A DNA stretch of 64,000 nucleotides from DASRBO01 sp035653595 (lineage in GTDB: Bacteria; Actinomycetota; Acidimicrobiia; Acidimicrobiales; JAJPHE01), in assembly GCA_035653595.1 (NCBI GenBank), contig DASRBO010000195.1, positions 11,281-75,280 on the forward strand, in the 5' to 3' direction. This document shows positions 33,242-43,131 of this stretch, piece by piece. Positions within the stretch are counted from its first letter, which is position 1. Each line of letters begins with the position of its first letter. A program made the translations under genes and the position numbers. A model generated the notes under the pieces. It worked only from the letters and a program-made list of their open reading frames with translations. It had not been told where the DNA came from and did not search any database.

Positions 33242-34914
33242 CCCTTCTCGCCGAACGCCACGAGGCCGAGCTGCACGAGCACGAGGCTGGACACCGCAGC
33301 GGGCTGCTGTACTGGCTGACCAGCACCGACCACAAGGTCATCGGCAAGAACTACACCTACACCTCGCTGGTCTTCTTCTTCCTCGCCGGCATCATGGCCA
33401 TGCTGATGAGGACCCAGCTCCTGTCGCCGGAGAACCATTTCGTCAACCAGCAGACCTACAACGAGCTGTTCACCATGCACGGCTCGCTGATGCTGTACCT
33501 CTTCGCCGGGCCCTTCGCCTTCGGCGGTTTCGCCAACTTCATCGTGCCGCTCCAGATCGGCGCCCCGGACATGGCCTTCCCGCGGCTCAACGCCCTGTCG
33601 TACTGGCTGTACCTCTCCGGCGGGATCATCATGATGTCGGGCTTCCTCGTCGCCGGCGGGGCGGCCGACTTCGGCTGGGTGGCCTACGCCCCCCTGTCCG
33701 ACGCCGTGAACTCGCCGGGTGCTGGCGCCGACCTCTGGATCGTCGCGCTGTTCCTCACCGGCTTCTCGGCCATCTTCACCGGCATCAACATCACCGCCAC
33801 CGTGTTCGGCCTGCGGGCGCCGGGCATGACGATGTTCCGGGTGCCGATCTTCACCTGGAACATGCTGGTGACGGCCATCCTGATCCTCATCGCCTTCCCG
33901 GTGCTCACCAGCGCCCTGGTGATGCTGTACTTCGACCGCCACTTCCACACCCACATCTTCGAGGTGTCGGGCGGGGGCGTGCCGGTCCTGTGGCAGCACC
34001 TGTTCTGGTTCTTCGGCCACCCCGAGGTGTACATCCTCGCCCTGCCCTACTTCGGCATCGTCACCGAAATCCTGCCGGTGTTCTCCCGCAAGCCGGTGTT
34101 CGGCTACAAGGGCCTGGTCTTCGCCACCCTGGCCATCGCCGGCCTGTCCACCGGGGTGTGGGCCCACCACATGTTCACCACCGGGGTCGTCCTCCTCCCG
34201 TTCTTCTCCGGCATGACGATGCTCATCGCCATCCCGACCGGCATCAAGTACTTCGCCTGGATCGGGACCATGTGGCGGGGGGCCATCCGCTTCGAGACGC
34301 CGATGCTCTTCGCCGTCGGCTTCCTCGTCGTGTTCCTGGCCGGCGGGCTGTCGGGCGTGATCCTGGCCTCCCCGCCTCTGGACTTCTACGTCAACAACAC
34401 CTACTTCGTGGTGGCCCACTTCCACCAGGTGCTGTTCGGCACGGCCGTCTTCGCCGGGTTCGCCGGCGTCTACTACTGGTATCCCAAGTACACCGGCCGG
34501 ATGACCCGTCGCTGGCTGGGGGCCATGAACTTCTGGACCATGTTCTTCGGCTTCTGGCTCACGTTCATCCCCCAGTACCTGGTCGGCCTGCACGGGATGC
34601 CCCGGCGGATCTCGATCTACCAGGTCAGCGACGGATTCACCACCCTCAACCGCTTCTCCAGCGGCGGCGCCTACCTGCTGGGCCTGTCGGGGCTCCTGTT
34701 CCTAATCAACATGTACGTCTCGTGGCGCAGGCCGGTGCCGGCGGGCGGCAACCCATGGGACGGCGGCACCCTGGAGTGGGCCTGTGCGTCGCCCCCGCCG
34801 CATCACAACTTCGAGAAGCTGCCCCCCATCCGGTCGGAGCGGCCGGTGTGGGACGCCAACCACGGCGAGCCGGAGCTGGCCCGGCAGGGCCCCAGCGGAG
34901 TGACGGTCGCCTGA
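33238..34914 (+). CDS. ctaD: Cytochrome c oxidase subunit I (aa3 type)
   Basis: A 558-residue heme-copper oxidase catalytic subunit with 12 expected helices. The low-spin heme ligand lies in TMHGSLM. The CuB His, the proton-channel Glu and the cross-linked Tyr lie in [11 protein letters not shown], the two adjacent CuB His residues in AHHMF, and the high-spin heme and low-spin heme His pair in [13 protein letters not shown] marks it as an A1-type oxidase. ATG 33238 is fixed by overlap with ctaC, and the stop overlaps the ctaF ATG (TGATG). Confidence 0.97.
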   Translation: MTLLAERHEAELHEHEAGHRSGLLYWLTSTDHKVIGKNYTYTSLVFFFLAGIMAMLMRTQLLSPENHFVNQQTYNELFTMHGSLMLYLFAGPFAFGGFANFIVPLQIGAPDMAFPRLNALSYWLYLSGGIIMMSGFLVAGGAADFGWVAYAPLSDAVNSPGAGADLWIVALFLTGFSAIFTGINITATVFGLRAPGMTMFRVPIFTWNMLVTAILILIAFPVLTSALVMLYFDRHFHTHIFEVSGGGVPVLWQHLFWFFGHPEVYILALPYFGIVTEILPVFSRKPVFGYKGLVFATLAIAGLSTGVWAHHMFTTGVVLLPFFSGMTMLIAIPTGIKYFAWIGTMWRGAIRFETPMLFAVGFLVVFLAGGLSGVILASPPLDFYVNNTYFVVAHFHQVLFGTAVFAGFAGVYYWYPKYTGRMTRRWLGAMNFWTMFFGFWLTFIPQYLVGLHGMPRRISIYQVSDGFTTLNRFSSGGAYLLGLSGLLFLINMYVSWRRPVPAGGNPWDGGTLEWACASPPPHHNFEKLPPIRSERPVWDANHGEPELARQGPSGVTVA

Positions 34915-35345
34915 TGGGCCACGGCGGGGGCGGCCCCAAGACCTACCGCGGCTACGCCATCGAGGCCCGGATCTTCCTCGGCGTCGCCCTGTTCTTCGCC
35001 CTCGTGGACGGGGTCTACTTCTTCACCTCCAAGGAGAACTCGGGCTCCACCATGCTGGTGATGACCGTGTTCCTGGGGTTCCTGCCCGGTAGCTACCTGT
35101 GGTGGTGGGGGCGCCACATGAAGCCCCGTCCCGAGGACAGCGACTCGGCCACGTTCGAGGAGTCCGCCGGCACCGTCGGCGCCTTCCCGAGCTCGAGCAT
35201 CTGGCCCTTCGTCTTCGGCATGGGCATGGCCGGGGTGGCCCTGGCCTTCGTATTCGGAGCGTGGCTCGCCATCTTCGGCGGTGCGCTGGGGCTGGGGGGC
35301 CTCGTCGGTTACACGGTCGAAAGCCGCCGCGGCGGCTACGTATAG
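34914..35345 (+). CDS. ctaF: Cytochrome c oxidase subunit IV (CtaF type)
   Basis: A 143-residue membrane protein with about four hydrophobic segments. The pattern EARIFLGVALFFALVDGVYF, then FLPGSYLWWWGR, then IWPFVFGMGMAGVALAFVFG, matches the actinobacterial subunit IV of the bc1-aa3 supercomplex. It shares one base with the ctaD stop. It ends the ctaC-ctaD-ctaF operon, and hairpins follow. Confidence 0.85.
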   Translation: MGHGGGGPKTYRGYAIEARIFLGVALFFALVDGVYFFTSKENSGSTMLVMTVFLGFLPGSYLWWWGRHMKPRPEDSDSATFEESAGTVGAFPSSSIWPFVFGMGMAGVALAFVFGAWLAIFGGALGLGGLVGYTVESRRGGYV

Positions 35346-35362
35346 GCCCCGGTCAGGGGGGC

Positions 35363-35407
35363 GGCCGGTGGGTGTGAGCGCCGGCCCCGAACGGGGGAGC
35401 CTCCCCC
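35363..35407 (+). terminator. Two adjacent hairpins after ctaF
   Basis: GGCCGG (35363-35368) can pair with CCGGCC (35381-35386). GGGGGA (35393-35398) can pair with TCCCCC (35402-35407) around a 3-base loop. No U-tract is present. Together they could separate ctaF from the ABC genes. Confidence 0.35.
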
Positions 35408-35522
35408 GCCGCTCCGGCGCGTGGCGGCACCTGCCGGGCCGGCCCGGTCGGGCCTGCCTGGTGCGCACCGGCGCGGGACGGACGGCGGGTCTCGAGGCAG
35501 GCGTGAACGAGGGGGTCGGCCG

Positions 35523-37250
35523 GTGCTGATCCGACTCTTGTCCTCCCGCCTGCGCCCCTACCGGCACCTGCTCCTGGTCCTGCTCTGCCTGCAGGGGGTG
35601 CAGGCGCTCCTCAACCTCTACCTGCCCAACCTGAACGCCCGGATCATCGACACCGGGGTGCTCAAGGGCAACACCGGCTACATCTGGCGGCTGGGCGGGG
35701 TGATGCTCGGAGTCGCCCTGGTGCAGGCCTGCTTCGCCGTGGCGGCGGTGTACCTGGGCGCCCGGGTGGCCATGAGCTTCGGGCGCGACGTGCGCAACGA
35801 CCTCTTCCACCGCTCGGTCCAGCTGTCGGCCCGCGAGGTCAACCAGCTCACCGCCCCCTCCCTCATCACCCGGGCCACCAACGACGTGCAGCAGGTGCAG
35901 CTGCTGGTGGTGATGTGCTGCACCATGGTCCTCTCCGCCCCGGTGACCATCATCGGCGGGGTCTTCATGGCCGTCCACCAGAACGCCGGGCTGTCCTGGC
36001 TGCTGGGTGCGAGCGCACCGCTGCTCGCCGTCTTCCTCGGGATCGTGATCGGCCGCATGATCCCCCAGTTCCGGCTGATGCAGGAGCGCCTCGACAGGGT
36101 GAACCAGGTGCTGCGGGAGCAGATCACCGGCATGAGGGTGGTGCGGGCCTTCGTGCGGGAGCCGTGGGAGGTCGACCGTTTCGGGGTCGTCAACGAGCGC
36201 CTGACCCACACCTCGCTGGTGGCCGGCCGGCTGATGGCCCTGATGTTCCCGATGGTGATGCTGGTCATCAACTGCTCCAACTCGGCCGTGGTCTGGTTCG
36301 GCGGCGACCGCATCGCCCAGGGCCGTATGAGCATCGGCTCGCTGGTGGCCTTCCTCACCTACTTCACCCTCATCCTCATGGCGGTGATGATGGCCACCTT
36401 CGTGGTGGTGATGGCTCCCCGGGCGGTGGTCAGCGCCGAGCGCATCCAGGAGGTGCTCGACACCGAGCCTTCGGTGGTGCCGCCGGCCCGGCCGGTGCGG
36501 GAGATGCCCACCCCGGGCACCCTGGAGATGAGCAACGCCACCTTCGCCTACCCGGGCGCCGAGGCGCCCGTGCTCGACGGGGTCACCTTCCTCGCCCTGC
36601 CCGGCCAGACCACCGCCGTGGTCGGCAGCACCGGCTCGGGCAAGACGACCCTGGCCAACCTGGTGGCCCGGCTCATGGACGTCACCGCCGGGTCGGTGCT
36701 GGTGGGCGGGGTGGACGTGCGCGAGCTCGATCCCGACGTCCTGTGGAACAGGATCGGCATGGTGCCCCAGCGCCCGTTCCTGTTCAGCGGGACGGTGGCC
36801 AGCAACCTGCGCTACGGCAAGCCCGACGCCTCCGAGTCGGACCTGTGGACCGCCCTCGAGGTGGCCCAGGCGGCCGACTTCGTGCTGGCCATGGGCGGGC
36901 TGGAGGCCCGCATCAGCCAGGGCGGCACCAACGTCTCCGGGGGCCAGCGCCAGCGCCTCTCGATCGCCCGCGCCCTGGTGCGCCGGCCCGACGTCTACAT
37001 CTTCGACGACTCCTTCTCCGCCCTCGACCTGGTCACCGACGCCCGCCTGCGGGCCGCCCTCGCCCCCTTCACCGCCGAGGCCACCGTCCTGGTGGTCGCC
37101 CAGCGGGTCTCGAGCATCTCCGAGGCCGACCAGATCCTCGTCCTCGAAGGGGGCCGGCCGGTCGGCCTCGGCCGCCACGAGACCCTGGTGGACACCTGTC
37201 CCACCTACGCCGAAATCGTCGCCTCGCAGGCCGCCGGGGCCCCGGCATGA
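35523..37250 (+). CDS. ABC exporter half-transporter, degenerate ATP-site partner
   Basis: A 575-residue six-helix exporter fused to an ATPase. Walker A is GSTGSGKTT (368-376) and the signature is VSGGQRQ (471-477, canonical). Walker B reads YIFDDSFSALD, where the catalytic Glu is D496. The switch His is Q527 (VVAQRVSS). This is the degenerate half of a heterodimer; its canonical signature would complete the active site formed by the next protein. GTG 35523 is chosen, and the upstream open frame has no membrane-domain homology. It overlaps its partner by 4 bases (ATGA). The substrate is unknown. Confidence 0.9.
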   Translation: MLIRLLSSRLRPYRHLLLVLLCLQGVQALLNLYLPNLNARIIDTGVLKGNTGYIWRLGGVMLGVALVQACFAVAAVYLGARVAMSFGRDVRNDLFHRSVQLSAREVNQLTAPSLITRATNDVQQVQLLVVMCCTMVLSAPVTIIGGVFMAVHQNAGLSWLLGASAPLLAVFLGIVIGRMIPQFRLMQERLDRVNQVLREQITGMRVVRAFVREPWEVDRFGVVNERLTHTSLVAGRLMALMFPMVMLVINCSNSAVVWFGGDRIAQGRMSIGSLVAFLTYFTLILMAVMMATFVVVMAPRAVVSAERIQEVLDTEPSVVPPARPVREMPTPGTLEMSNATFAYPGAEAPVLDGVTFLALPGQTTAVVGSTGSGKTTLANLVARLMDVTAGSVLVGGVDVRELDPDVLWNRIGMVPQRPFLFSGTVASNLRYGKPDASESDLWTALEVAQAADFVLAMGGLEARISQGGTNVSGGQRQRLSIARALVRRPDVYIFDDSFSALDLVTDARLRAALAPFTAEATVLVVAQRVSSISEADQILVLEGGRPVGLGRHETLVDTCPTYAEIVASQAAGAPA

Positions 37251-39250
37251 GCGACGGCTTCCGCCCCGACCCCGGGCGTCCGCCGGCCGGCGCCGACGGG
37301 GCCGCCCCCGGCCCCCCTACCGCCGCCCTACCCCAGGGCAGCGACGAGGAGTCCAGCCCCACCCATATGCCCCCGCCCAACACCGGAGGTCCCATGGGGC
37401 GGATGGGCTCGTTCGGGATGCCCCTCGAGCGCTCCCGCGACTTCCGGGGGACCCTGCGGGTGCTGGCGGGGCGCATGGTGCCCGAGGCCCTACGCCTGGG
37501 GGCGGTGGTGGTGCTGTCCCTCACCGCCATCGTGCTCACCGTCATCGGGCCCAAGCTGCTCGGCCGCGCCACCGACATAATCGTCAACGGCCTCATCGCC
37601 CGCTTCCGCCACGCCGGGGGGATCAACTTCGGGGCCCTCCACCACACCCTGCTGGAAGTGGTGGTTCTCTACGTCCTGGCCGGCGCCCTCAACTACACCC
37701 AGGCCTACATGCTGGCCGGGGTGGTGCAGCGGACCATGTACCGGCTGCGCTCCGACGTGGAGGACAAGCTCAACCGCCTCCCCCTGTCCTATGTCGACCG
37801 GGCCGCCCGTGGCGATCTGCTCAGCCGGGTCACCAACGACATCGACAACCTGGCCCAGGGCCTGCAGCAGACGATCAGCCAGCTGCTCAGCAACACCTTC
37901 ATGCTGATCGGGACCCTGGTCATGATGTTCGTGATCTCACCGATGCTGGCCGTGGTCGCGCTGGTGTCCGTGCCCCTGTCGGTGGTGCTGATGCGCACCA
38001 TCGCCAAGCGCTCTCGCAACCGGTTCATCGCCCAGTGGACCAACACGGGCAGGCTCAACGCCCTGGTGGAGGAGTCGCTCACCGGCCACTCGATCGTCAA
38101 GACCTTCGGGCGCCAGCGGGAGACGGAGGCCGCCTTCCGCTCCATCAACAACGACCTGTTCGAGGCCAGCTTCGCCGCCCAGTTCTTCTCCGGCAGCATC
38201 CAGCCCTCGATGGTGCTGGTGGGCAACCTCAACTTCGTCGCCATCGCCGTCATAGGCGGCCTGCAGGTGGCGGCGCGGGCCATGACGATCGGCGGCATCC
38301 AGGCCTTCATCCAGTACTCCCGCCAGTTCTCCCAGCCGCTGCAGATGCTCGCCTCGATGTTCAACGTGTTCCAGTCCTCGCTGGCCTCGGCCGAGCGGGT
38401 GTTCCAGCTGCTCGACGCCGATGAGCAGGTGCCGGAGGTCAGCGCCGCCGCCGCCGTGGCGGCCGGAGGGTCCCCGGACGAGGCAGCGGGAGCCGGCGCC
38501 ACCCGGGGCAGGATCGAGTTCGAGCACGTCGACTTCTCCTACGACCCCGAGAGGCCGCTGATCACCGACCTGTCCCTGGTGGCCGAGCCGGGCACGACCG
38601 TGGCCATAGTGGGCCCGACCGGGGCGGGCAAGACGACCCTGGTCAACCTGATCATGCGCTTCTACGAGCTGGATTCGGGCCGCATCACCCTCGACGGGGT
38701 GGACATTTCGCGGATGCCGCGGGCGCAGCTGCGGTCCCGGATCGGGATGGTGCTGCAGGACACCTGGCTCTTCGGCGGCACCATCAGGCAGAACATCGCC
38801 TACGGCCGCCCCGACGCCACCGAGGAGGAGATCATGGCGGCCGCCCGGGCCGCCTACGTGGACCGGTTCGTGCACGCCCTGCCCGACGGCTACGACACCT
38901 ACGTCGACGACGAGGGCGGCGCCATCAGCGCCGGCGAGAAGCAGCTGCTGACCATCGCCCGCGCCTTCCTGGCCAACCCAAGCATCCTCATCCTCGACGA
39001 GGCGACCAGCCCGGTCGACACCCGCACCGAGGTGCTGATCCAGGAGGCCATGGCCGCCCTGCGCTCCCAGCGGACCAGCTTCGTCATCGCCCACCGGCTC
39101 TCCACCATCCGCAACGCCGACACCATCCTGGTCATGGAGGGCGGCCGCATCGTCGAGCAGGGCCACCACCGCGACCTCATCGAGCGGGGCGGGGCCTACG
39201 CCCGCCTCCACAACGCCCAGTTCAGCGGAACGGCCGCCGAGGTCGCCTGA
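37247..39250 (+). CDS. ABC exporter half-transporter, catalytic-site partner
   Basis: A 667-residue partner of the preceding protein. A ~55-residue Pro/Gly-rich cytoplasmic leader precedes six helices. Walker A is GPTGAGKTT, Walker B is ILILDEATSPVD with catalytic E585, and the switch residue is H616 (VIAHRLST), all canonical. The signature is S561-A-G-E-K-Q, replacing SGGQ. The two proteins therefore form one competent and one dead ATP site, as in the TM287/288 and BmrCD class of heterodimeric multidrug or lipid exporters. The position between cta genes is not obviously functional. Confidence 0.9.
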   Translation: MSDGFRPDPGRPPAGADGAAPGPPTAALPQGSDEESSPTHMPPPNTGGPMGRMGSFGMPLERSRDFRGTLRVLAGRMVPEALRLGAVVVLSLTAIVLTVIGPKLLGRATDIIVNGLIARFRHAGGINFGALHHTLLEVVVLYVLAGALNYTQAYMLAGVVQRTMYRLRSDVEDKLNRLPLSYVDRAARGDLLSRVTNDIDNLAQGLQQTISQLLSNTFMLIGTLVMMFVISPMLAVVALVSVPLSVVLMRTIAKRSRNRFIAQWTNTGRLNALVEESLTGHSIVKTFGRQRETEAAFRSINNDLFEASFAAQFFSGSIQPSMVLVGNLNFVAIAVIGGLQVAARAMTIGGIQAFIQYSRQFSQPLQMLASMFNVFQSSLASAERVFQLLDADEQVPEVSAAAAVAAGGSPDEAAGAGATRGRIEFEHVDFSYDPERPLITDLSLVAEPGTTVAIVGPTGAGKTTLVNLIMRFYELDSGRITLDGVDISRMPRAQLRSRIGMVLQDTWLFGGTIRQNIAYGRPDATEEEIMAAARAAYVDRFVHALPDGYDTYVDDEGGAISAGEKQLLTIARAFLANPSILILDEATSPVDTRTEVLIQEAMAALRSQRTSFVIAHRLSTIRNADTILVMEGGRIVEQGHHRDLIERGGAYARLHNAQFSGTAAEVA

Positions 39251-39293
39251 CGCCCCCTCCGGAACCCCCGGACGGCAGGATCCACCCGCGTCA

Positions 39294-41345
39294 GTGTCGA
39301 AGGAGTCACCCGTTGTGGTACGGCATTGGGGGACCTTGCGCCGTAGGGGCAGCGGGGTGCCGGCTCCGGCCGAGCCCTCCTGGTCGCTCCGGTCGCGCCT
39401 GGCCATGTCCGGGGCGACCCTGGTCGATCGCGTCCGCTTCCGCCGCCGGCTCCGCCTGAGCCCCCTCGCCGCTGCCGGGGCGCTCGCCCGGGCCACGGGC
39501 CGGGGTCTCCACCGGGTCGGGTCGGCGGTGTGGTCGCTGCCGGTCGCGCTGGTGGCGGCCCTGTGCTCGGTCGCCCGGGCCGTCGCCAGCCTGGTCCGCT
39601 GGGGCGCCCGTGGCGTCGCCGGCCTGGTCGGCTGGATCGGCCGTGCCGTCGCCAGCCTGGTCCGCTCGATCGGCCGCCCTGTGGCCGACCCGGGCCGCTC
39701 GGTCGCCCGCGCCGTTGTCGGGCTGGGCCGTTCGGGCACCCGTTTCATGGGCCGGCCGGGCCGTCGGATGGCCGGTTTCGTGGCCGGGCTGAGCCGTTCG
39801 GTCGCCGGCCCCCGACCGGCGGGGCTCCGGCCCCTGGCCGACCTGGTCGACACCCGGGCGGCCCAGCGGGCCATGGGGGCCAACTTGTGCCTGGTGGCCG
39901 CCGCCGTGGTCCTGTCCGCCTACGGGTCACCGGGGGCGTCACCCGCCCGCCACCACGTCACCGCCGAGGCCGTCCGCCGGCCGGGTGCCGCCGTTGCCGC
40001 CTTCCAGCCCCCCGCCCCGGTGGCCCTGGCCCCGGCCACGACCCCGCCCGCCCCCGCCCCGCCGGCGGTGGCGGCCGGTGCCACCCTGCGGGCCCACGAG
40101 GTGTTCGGCTTCGCCCCCTACTGGACCCTGCCGGTGGCATCCGGGTTCGACCTGGCCGACCTCACCACCGTGTCCTACTTCGGCCTCGACGTGGCCGCCG
40201 ACGGCAGCCTGGTGCAGACCGGGCCCGGCTGGGCCGGCTACCAGAGCCAGGACCTGGCCGACCTGATCACCAGGGCCCACGCCGCCGGCGACCGGGTGGT
40301 GCTGAGCTTCGAGTGCTTCGACCAGACGGCCCTGGACAGCCTCACCAGCGACCCCGCCGCCGCCTCCCGGCTGGCCGACGCGGTGGTGGCCGCGGTGGGG
40401 GCCAAGGCCATGGACGGGGCCAACATCGACTTCGAGGGCACCGGGGCGGCCGACCGGGCCGGCATGGCCCGCCTGGTGGCGGTGGTCAGCCAGAAGGTGC
40501 ACGCCACCAACCCCCACTGGCAGCTGACGGTGGACACCTATACCGGATCGGCCACCGACTCCCAGGGCTTCTTCGACGTGGCCGCCATGGCGCCCAACGT
40601 CGACGCCTTCTTCGTCATGGCCTACGACATGTACCGCTCGGGCAACGCCTCGCCCAACGCCCCGCTCGAGGGCGGCCAGCCCAGCGACGCCGCCGCCGTG
40701 GCCGGCTACACCTCGGTGGTGCCGGCCGGCAAGGTCATCCTGGGGGTGCCCTTCTACGGCTACGAATGGCAGACCCAGGGCAACGCCCCCCGCTCCCCGG
40801 CCCAGGCCGGGCCCGCCCCGGTGACCTGGGCGCAGCTGCGCGGCCTGGGCTCCACCGTCTACTGGGATCCCCAGGCCCAGGTGCCGTGGACCGCATTCGA
40901 GGATCCGTCGGGCCAGTGGTTCGAGGCCTACTTCGACAACCCGTCTTCCCTGGCCCTCAAGGCCCAGCTGGCCGACCGCGCCCACCTGGCCGGAGTCGGG
41001 ATCTGGGCCCTCGGAATGGACGGCAACGACCCGGCCATGATGGCCGCCCTGCTGGGCCACGCCCCGGCGGTGAAGGACTACCAGGCCGGACCGGCCAACC
41101 CCAGCACCGCCCAATCCTCCCCGAGCCCGACGACCTCGGCCCCGTCGGCGGGATCGGGCGGAACCGGCGGTCCGTCCAAGGGCGGATCGGGCGGCTCCGG
41201 CGGATCGGGCGGATCGGGCGGATCGGGCAGCGGAGGCTCGGGCGGCTCGGGGCCGTCACCGTCACCGTCGCCCTCGCCGGCGCCCCCCGTCACCCAGCCG
41301 CCGGTCACCCTGCCCCGGACGACACCGACCACCGTCCCCCACTGA
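39294..41345 (+). CDS. Membrane-anchored GH18-like glycosidase with basic amphipathic N-terminal repeats
   Basis: A 683-residue protein in four parts. Residues ~1-185 are a cytoplasmic Arg/Gly/Ala region with repeated units such as ARAVASLVRWG and GRAVASLVRSIG. A single hydrophobic segment follows (GANLCLVAAAVVLSAYG). Residues ~265-590 form a GH18 barrel with DGANIDFEG (D379, catalytic E381), FFVMAYDMY and GVGIWALGMDG. The tail is Gly/Ser-rich and then Pro-rich. The domain is close to spore-cortex/peptidoglycan N-acetylglucosaminidases of the YaaH/YdhD group, so cell-wall remodelling is plausible. GTG 39294; it lies 43 bases after the ABC pair. Confidence 0.8.
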   Translation: MSKESPVVVRHWGTLRRRGSGVPAPAEPSWSLRSRLAMSGATLVDRVRFRRRLRLSPLAAAGALARATGRGLHRVGSAVWSLPVALVAALCSVARAVASLVRWGARGVAGLVGWIGRAVASLVRSIGRPVADPGRSVARAVVGLGRSGTRFMGRPGRRMAGFVAGLSRSVAGPRPAGLRPLADLVDTRAAQRAMGANLCLVAAAVVLSAYGSPGASPARHHVTAEAVRRPGAAVAAFQPPAPVALAPATTPPAPAPPAVAAGATLRAHEVFGFAPYWTLPVASGFDLADLTTVSYFGLDVAADGSLVQTGPGWAGYQSQDLADLITRAHAAGDRVVLSFECFDQTALDSLTSDPAAASRLADAVVAAVGAKAMDGANIDFEGTGAADRAGMARLVAVVSQKVHATNPHWQLTVDTYTGSATDSQGFFDVAAMAPNVDAFFVMAYDMYRSGNASPNAPLEGGQPSDAAAVAGYTSVVPAGKVILGVPFYGYEWQTQGNAPRSPAQAGPAPVTWAQLRGLGSTVYWDPQAQVPWTAFEDPSGQWFEAYFDNPSSLALKAQLADRAHLAGVGIWALGMDGNDPAMMAALLGHAPAVKDYQAGPANPSTAQSSPSPTTSAPSAGSGGTGGPSKGGSGGSGGSGGSGGSGSGGSGGSGPSPSPSPSPAPPVTQPPVTLPRTTPTTVPH

Positions 41346-41478
41346 GCCGGCGGCCCGGCGCCCGGGCGGTCACGAGGAGGGGGTCGGCGGGCCCGGTCAG
41401 GACCGGCCGCCCCGATTCAGGACGGGGTGGGAAAGGGCGGGTCGGCGCCGGGCCCACCCGCCGGTGAGGCGGCCGGGC

Positions 41479-43131
41479 TCAGGACGCGCCGTTGCGGGGG
41501 GATCGCCGGTTGCGGCGCAGGCCCCGGCCGGGGCGCATGGTGGGCGCCGGGTCCTCCCGCTGGACCACCGCCACCCCCGGTATCCCCGACGGCCCGGTCG
41601 AGGGGTAGGCGGCCGGCCCGGGCGCCCCGCTCATGACCAGCTCGGGCTCGGGCTCGTGCGCCGCCTCGTCCACCGGGGCCGGCGCCAGCTCGGCGTGGCC
41701 GGCCTGGGACGGATGGGTCTCGCTGGGGACGGCGGCGTAGCCGCCCTCGGCGGTGCGGATGATGACGTTGGCGCGCCGGCGCTTGCCTGCGTCGGGCACC
41801 GCCTGGAGCTCCTTGCACAGCAGGTAGGTCACCCCGCCCACCAGGATGGGACCGAAGATCAGGATCACCCGCAGGGTCCAGACCATGGCCTGGATCGACG
41901 TGTCGAAGAAGACCGTCAGCACGTCGTCGCCGCCGGCGATCAGCAGCACGAAGAAGAACGTGAGCATGCCGGCCCCGATGGCGGCCCGCACCGGCCTGTC
42001 GCGGGGCCGGTCGAGCAGGTTGTGATGGGCCCTGTCGCGGGTGAAGAACGCCTCAAGGAACGGCCAGGCGAACAGCGGGGTCATGAGCAGGCCAGGCACG
42101 ATCACCCCCGGCCAGAAGGCGTTGGCGATCATGTGACCCGGCAGGTGGGTCTCGAAGTTGGGCATCAGCCGGAGGCTCCCCTCGAGGAACCCGACGTACC
42201 AGTCCGGCTGGGCGTAGGTGGTGACCTGGTACGGGATGTAGGGCCCGTACAGCCAGATGGGGTTGATCTGGGCCAGACCGCCGAGGGCGGCGGTGACGGC
42301 GAAGGTCATGAAGAAGTAGCCGCCGCTCTTGGCGGCGTAGCCCGGCCACATGGGGGTGCCGACGACGTTCGTCTCGGTGGCGCCCTTGCCCGGGAACTGG
42401 GTGTGGTGCTGGCGCATGATGATGATCAGGTGCGCCGTCAGCAGGCCGAGTATCGCCACCGGCACCACGAACATGTGGAGCACCAGCATGCGGGCGAACA
42501 GGTCGGGCGTGCCCGGGTACTGGCCCCCGAACAGCCACGACATGGCCCAGGTCCCGAGCACCGGTATGGACTCGAAGACGCTGTAGAAGATGCGCAGGCC
42601 GGTGCCGGACAGCAGGTCGTCGGGCAGCGAGTAGCCGAAGAAGCCGTTCAGCAGGGCCATGGTCAGCAGCAGCAGGCCGATGGTCCAGTTGACCTCGCGG
42701 GGCCGGCGGAAGGCACCGGTGAAGAACACCCGGCACATGTGCACGCCGATGGCGCCGATGAAGAGCACCGCCGCCCAGTGGTGCATCTGGCGCATGACCA
42801 GGCCGGCCCGCACGCTGAAGCTCAGGTTGATGGTGGAGGCGTAGGCCTCCGACATGTGGATCCCCCGCAGGGGGACGTAGGCGCCGTGGTAGATGATCTC
42901 GCGGGCCGAGTCGCTGTAGAACAGCGAGACGTAGATGCCCGTGATGATGAGGATGATGAACGAATAGAGGGCGATCTCCCCGAACATGAAGGACCAGTGG
43001 TCGGGGAAGATGTAGTTGAGCAGCCACCGCACGCCGCCGGACAGGCCGAGGCGCTCGTCGAGGTGGCGGGCCTGGCCGACCGCCGTCTTCTTCCCCAGCT
43101 CCCTGCCTCGGTCCGACAGCGTCGTGGTCAC
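41479..43131 (-). CDS. qcrB: Menaquinol-cytochrome c reductase, cytochrome b subunit
   Basis: A 550-residue cytochrome b with about eight or nine helices. Heme-ligating His pairs lie in MRQMHHWAAVLFIGAIGVHM and LHMFVVPVAILGLLTAHL. The quinol-oxidation-site motif PDWY (TTYAQPDWYVGF) replaces PEWY, as in many Gram-positive relatives. The last ~110 residues are a soluble, Pro/Ala-rich actinobacterial extension. The start overlaps the qcrA stop by 4 bases. It is the last gene of ctaE-qcrC-qcrA-qcrB. Confidence 0.95.
   Translation of the reverse strand: MTTTLSDRGRELGKKTAVGQARHLDERLGLSGGVRWLLNYIFPDHWSFMFGEIALYSFIILIITGIYVSLFYSDSAREIIYHGAYVPLRGIHMSEAYASTINLSFSVRAGLVMRQMHHWAAVLFIGAIGVHMCRVFFTGAFRRPREVNWTIGLLLLTMALLNGFFGYSLPDDLLSGTGLRIFYSVFESIPVLGTWAMSWLFGGQYPGTPDLFARMLVLHMFVVPVAILGLLTAHLIIIMRQHHTQFPGKGATETNVVGTPMWPGYAAKSGGYFFMTFAVTAALGGLAQINPIWLYGPYIPYQVTTYAQPDWYVGFLEGSLRLMPNFETHLPGHMIANAFWPGVIVPGLLMTPLFAWPFLEAFFTRDRAHHNLLDRPRDRPVRAAIGAGMLTFFFVLLIAGGDDVLTVFFDTSIQAMVWTLRVILIFGPILVGGVTYLLCKELQAVPDAGKRRRANVIIRTAEGGYAAVPSETHPSQAGHAELAPAPVDEAAHEPEPELVMSGAPGPAAYPSTGPSGIPGVAVVQREDPAPTMRPGRGLRRNRRSPRNGAS

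Noticed and set aside
41181..41250. GGATCGGGC-type repeats considered as a CRISPR or recombination array
   Set aside because: They lie in frame in the Gly/Ser-rich tail of the GH18-like protein, with no spacers; ordinary low-complexity coding DNA.
41346..41478. Terminator between the GH18-like gene and qcrB
   Set aside because: Several short GC-rich pairings are possible, but none forms a clearly dominant stem, so none is listed.
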